Source: Sediminicola arcticus | GTDB lineage: Bacteria > Bacteroidota > Bacteroidia > Flavobacteriales > Flavobacteriaceae | Length of the DNA: 64,000 bases | NCBI RefSeq assembly: GCF_040566695.1 | Contig: NZ_JBEXAE010000001.1 | Location: 558,001-622,000, forward strand | Reading direction: 5' to 3' | Shown: positions 61,012 to 64,000 of the stretch, piece after piece | How positions within the stretch are numbered: position 1 is the stretch's first letter | Layout: the number at the start of each line of letters is the position of its first letter | The notes under the pieces: generated by a model | Databases searched by the model: none | Told to the model about the DNA's origin: nothing | What the model saw: only the letters and a program-made list of their open reading frames with translations | Made by a program: the position numbers and the translations under genes

Positions 61012-62463
61012 TTACTGGTCCCACCAGACTTTTATATTAATGCTATTATCATCGGTTGCAGTTGCAGCGGTGGTATAATTTTTATTATTTAGGGCCTCTT
61101 CCTCGGCTGGATAGGGCATTCTTACCGGAATCAGATCATTGTTTAAACTAGCCGAAATGGTTTTTAGTTGGGGAAACCCCGTACGGCGGTATTCTATCCA
61201 ACCTTCATATCCATTAATCATATTGGCTATCCACTTTTGGGTGATGATCTGTTCAATTGGATTAGCACCTGTTAAGCCATATGCAGCGTCTATCGTCAAG
61301 TAAGTAGATGATAAGGGTACCTGCCAGTATTCAAAAGCCTGGGTTACTCCAGTCTCGTACAATTGTTGTGCATTGGCAACGATAATTCCTTTTTCGGCAG
61401 CTTCTGCCAAAAGGAACTGAGTTTCCCAACTGGTCATAAAATTAGCGTCTAAAAGTCCTGTATTTTCCCTGAATATTGTTCCTGTTAAGGAATAATCAGC
61501 TAGGGCTATAGAAGTTTGGGAGGCGTCAATGCCATTCAAAAGGCCATTAAAATCTCCATTGGTACTATTGGCAAAAGGGCGGAACAAACGTTCTACTCTA
61601 TCATCATTTAGATTGATCAGAACTTCCTCCATGGTTTCAGAAAGGACAAAATTATTGAAATCCCCAATGCGCAATCGTGCCAATCTAAAATTATTGGGCT
61701 CCCCATCTGAAAAGTCAAAAACAGCATTTTGCGAATTTAAACCAATGTATTCACCACCATCATAAATGGCTTGTAAATCAGTGGTAACATCCGTCTTATT
61801 GGAAATCCTCATCAATGATTTTATTTTTAGGGAATTGGCAAAACGAACCCAAGCCTGTAGGTTACCATTAAACAAAATATCTCCTTGAAGCGCAATGGTG
61901 CCCGAATAGTTTTGAATGGCTACTATTCCTTTATCTAAATTGTCTAATATTCCCCCTTCTGCTAAATAAATAGCTTCTTGGGCGTCATAAACGGGAGTTA
62001 CCGTTTCATCTTTTCCCCTAAAGCCTTCAGAATAGGGCACATCTCCAAAAATATCTGTTAAGGCAGCGGTCATATAGGCCTTTAAAATAAGAGCGGGACC
62101 TTCATAAACGGCATAGGTTTCCACTGTGCGTGCCTGGTTCAAGATAATTTCATTATCACGGAGATTTTTATAGAAAATGGGCCAAGGATTACCACCCAAT
62201 TGCGGGGATTTTAGGTTGTGCCTATCAAAAAGGTTAAAATCTAACGCCGTCGTATATTGTCCTAAGAGGTTTCCTGCTGTGAAGCCTTCATAAGACATTT
62301 GTTCTCCATAGTCATAAATCACTTGGCGCAAGAGTAAACTTGGTTGTACACTAACAGGTGCATTCGGATTTGTATTGATTTCCTCAAAATCCTTAGTGCA
62401 AGAGGTAATAACGGCCAAAGCCATTATATATCCCCAAATTTTTATGTGTATATAATTTTTCAT
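61012..62463 (-). CDS. SusD/RagB-type outer membrane lipoprotein
   Basis: 483 residues. Lipoprotein signal MKNYIHIKIWGYIMALAVITSCTKDFEE with lipobox I-T-S-C at ~22 and the following acidic stretch of exported lipoproteins (LES-like). The segment FEEINTNPNAPVSV is typical of the SusD_2 group (PF12771-like), and the body is TPR-like helical with the final YPAEEEALN. It is the surface lid of a SusCD uptake pair and lies 9 bp after susC. Substrate unknown; the linked arsenic genes suggest it may not be a glycan. Confidence 0.9.
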   Translation of the reverse strand: MKNYIHIKIWGYIMALAVITSCTKDFEEINTNPNAPVSVQPSLLLRQVIYDYGEQMSYEGFTAGNLLGQYTTALDFNLFDRHNLKSPQLGGNPWPIFYKNLRDNEIILNQARTVETYAVYEGPALILKAYMTAALTDIFGDVPYSEGFRGKDETVTPVYDAQEAIYLAEGGILDNLDKGIVAIQNYSGTIALQGDILFNGNLQAWVRFANSLKIKSLMRISNKTDVTTDLQAIYDGGEYIGLNSQNAVFDFSDGEPNNFRLARLRIGDFNNFVLSETMEEVLINLNDDRVERLFRPFANSTNGDFNGLLNGIDASQTSIALADYSLTGTIFRENTGLLDANFMTSWETQFLLAEAAEKGIIVANAQQLYETGVTQAFEYWQVPLSSTYLTIDAAYGLTGANPIEQIITQKWIANMINGYEGWIEYRRTGFPQLKTISASLNNDLIPVRMPYPAEEEALNNKNYTTAATATDDNSINIKVWWDQ

Positions 62464-62472
62464 CTTTCTTTT

Positions 62473-64000
62473 TTAAAAATTAAATCCAGTTTTTATCCCT
62501 ATACTTCTAGTGGTGGCATAGGACATGTCTTCTACACCGCTTACAAAGCCTTGCCCTTGTACCGCTAGTTGTTCAGGATCAAAATGCGGGTTTTCTGTGA
62601 AGGCAAATAAATTTCTGCCAATTAGGGATATTCGTAGATTCGCATCGGTTTTAAAAACGTTCAGGTTATCAAAGGTATACCCAATGGCTACCTGTCTTAA
62701 TTTTAAAAAGGAAGCATCGTAGGTGTTGTTTTCTTCATGGTTCCTATCGTAGAATTGACGGTAATAACTTTCGGCGGTAACAGCTACTGTATTAGGTTGG
62801 TAAACTGTAGCACTAGGTGTACCTACATTAACCACGCCTCTAGGTATAATTCCAGTTTCTGGTCTAAAGGAAGTTTCTGCCAATTGTCCCCCAACGTTGC
62901 CTAAGGCTCTAGTTCTTGAAACAATTATACCTCCTTGTTTCCAATCCCAGAGAACACCTAAATCCCAATTTTTATATTGAAATTGATTACTAAAGCCCAG
63001 CATAAAGTCCGGATTGTAATTTCCTAATTTCTGTAAGTTGTTATCAGCAATGTAGCGTCCTTGATCCGTTAGGATAAAGTCCCCATTTTCATTCTTTAGA
63101 TAGCCAGTACCGTAAAGGTCACCAACCCTACCACCTTCTTCAACCTGTAAAAATACCGTTTGGTTTTGACTATCGTATATTCTGGAATAGGCCAACGTTA
63201 GCCTACCATCATCTTGAGGGAGGTCTTCAACTATAGCTTTATTAGTGCTAAAATTCAAAGTACTTTTCCAGGTAAAATTGAAAGTAGCAATTGGCGTTAT
63301 CCCCGCAATAATTTCTATTCCTTTTGATCTAACAGCGCCGCCGTTGACAACTTGTTGGGTATATCCAGATGATATGCCAATAGGGAGAGAAATAATTTGA
63401 TCTTTGGTTAACGCATTGTAATAACTTACATCAAAATTTAAGCGGTCCTTAAAAAATCGAATATCAGCACCAACCTCAAAGGAACTTGTGGTTTCTGGTT
63501 TCAGATTTGGGTTTGGAATGGTGTTTTGATCGCTAAAAGTGGGCTGTCCGTTAAAAGGGGTTTGGGCTACAAATGCACCGGTTGTTTGGTACGGATTAGT
63601 ATCATTACCCACTTGGGCGTAGCTTGCTCGTAGTTTGGCAAAAGAAACAATTTCAGGAAGATCGGCAACTTCAGAAAGGATGAAGCTACTGGAGACCGAA
63701 GGGTAAAAGAAAGAAGTATTGTCCACCGAAAATGGTGTGGCTAAAGAGCTCGACCAGTCGTTACGACCAGTGATGTCCACAAACAAAAAATTTTTATAAC
63801 CAAACTTTGCTAAACCATAAAAACTATTGATGCGTTTTTGTGATTCGAATTCAAAAACCTCAATCGGTGAGGCGGCATTTGAAAGTTTGAATATTCCTGG
63901 TTGTGCCAGGCTTGTGGTTTGTGATTGATTTGTAGCGGCCATTTGGTCCATTCTATTGCCGCCTAAGGAAACGTCAACTTTAAAATCATTAAACCTATTG
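62473..64000 (-). CDS. SusC/RagA-type TonB-dependent receptor (5' end beyond the window)
   Basis: The last ~509 residues of the barrel are visible; the frame is open up to the right edge, upstream of the internal Met at 63951 (codons reading NDFKVDVSLGGNRMDQM). Typical SusC barrel segments: YGLAKFGYKNFLFVDITGRN(DW), FAKLRASYAQVGND, NPNLKPETTSSFEVGADIRF, TWKSTLNFSTNKA, and a C-terminal ...GIKTGFNF with the terminal Phe of outer-membrane barrels. The C-terminal YDASFLKLRQVAIGYTF is a SusC signature. TonB/ExbB-dependent import of a bound solute together with the adjacent SusD. The plug and any N-terminal CarboxypepD_reg or TonB box lie outside. Confidence 0.92.
   Translation of the reverse strand, partial: NRFNDFKVDVSLGGNRMDQMAATNQSQTTSLAQPGIFKLSNAASPIEVFEFESQKRINSFYGLAKFGYKNFLFVDITGRNDWSSSLATPFSVDNTSFFYPSVSSSFILSEVADLPEIVSFAKLRASYAQVGNDTNPYQTTGAFVAQTPFNGQPTFSDQNTIPNPNLKPETTSSFEVGADIRFFKDRLNFDVSYYNALTKDQIISLPIGISSGYTQQVVNGGAVRSKGIEIIAGITPIATFNFTWKSTLNFSTNKAIVEDLPQDDGRLTLAYSRIYDSQNQTVFLQVEEGGRVGDLYGTGYLKNENGDFILTDQGRYIADNNLQKLGNYNPDFMLGFSNQFQYKNWDLGVLWDWKQGGIIVSRTRALGNVGGQLAETSFRPETGIIPRGVVNVGTPSATVYQPNTVAVTAESYYRQFYDRNHEENNTYDASFLKLRQVAIGYTFDNLNVFKTDANLRISLIGRNLFAFTENPHFDPEQLAVQGQGFVSGVEDMSYATTRSIGIKTGFNF

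Noticed and set aside
1..64000. Insertion sequence, prophage, rRNA, riboswitch or toxin-antitoxin pair
   Set aside because: No transposase, integrase or phage gene, no rRNA sequence, and no recognisable riboswitch or toxin motif was seen on either strand.

Overview
The window comes from a Bacteroidota genome, most likely a marine Flavobacteriaceae (Arenibacter/Maribacter/Zobellia-like; the genus is a guess). Four things support this: type IX secretion (T9SS) adhesins with gliding-motility C-terminal sorting domains paired with PorP/SprF proteins; a SusC/SusD pair; many start sites preceded by the Bacteroidota -7 element TAnnTTTG; and several flavobacterial families of unknown function (DUF4837, DUF4254, DUF3108, and probably DUF6341, DUF6427, DUF6747 and DUF6909; the last four names are from memory).

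Layout. 1-21.7 kb: surface adhesion and gliding. It holds the 3' end of a T9SS-sorted protein, a PorP/SprF protein fused to two SPOR-like modules, a 5641-residue SprB-like adhesin (nearly 17 kb) built on a seven-module higher-order repeat, and its SprF-like partner. 21.7-28.3 kb: housekeeping, with folB, two tRNA-Cys genes (the first with an abnormal C33), a DoxX-like protein, holB, pgk, a LysM lytic transglycosylase and a DUF4837 lipoprotein. 28.3-29.6 kb: a gene-poor stretch holding two paralogous 56-residue membrane microproteins and a perfect 19-bp palindrome. 29.6-32.9 kb: a PorE-like OmpA protein (SPOR, TPR, PD40, carboxypeptidase-regulatory and OmpA domains) and tatA. 33.0-49.6 kb: one long co-directional envelope polysaccharide locus. 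It starts with an M23 peptidase, a GH3-family adenylating enzyme, a nucleoside-phosphorylase-like protein and a Wzz-like protein, then dTDP-rhamnose synthesis (rfbBACD), then an AT-rich block with a flippase, two polymerase/ligase-like proteins, three GT2 glycosyltransferases and a WecA-like initiating transferase. A UDP-glucuronate decarboxylase-like gene follows. 50.8-56.4 kb: DUF3108, purD, DUF6341/DUF6427, DUF4254 and a GT9 glycosyltransferase. 56.4-64 kb: a minus-strand block of SusC, SusD, a sodium:solute symporter, a metallophosphoesterase-like/CMD fusion, the arsenosugar radical SAM enzyme ArsS and a TetR regulator.

How the genes fit together. Adhesins at the left are exported by T9SS (its core is not in this window) and anchored or assembled through PorP/SprF proteins. 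The PorE-like protein could link such barrels to peptidoglycan, and it shares its SPOR-like module with the PorP fusion. The polysaccharide locus can make dTDP-rhamnose, start a chain on undecaprenyl phosphate, extend it, flip it, polymerise it and control its length. It may also build the anionic LPS to which type-B T9SS cargo is attached. The arsenic block combines nutrient uptake (SusCD, symporter) with organoarsenical chemistry (ArsS) and is the best candidate here for an undescribed system.

No insertion sequence, phage, CRISPR array, rRNA or clear pseudogene was seen. All domain calls are by eye; no database search was run.
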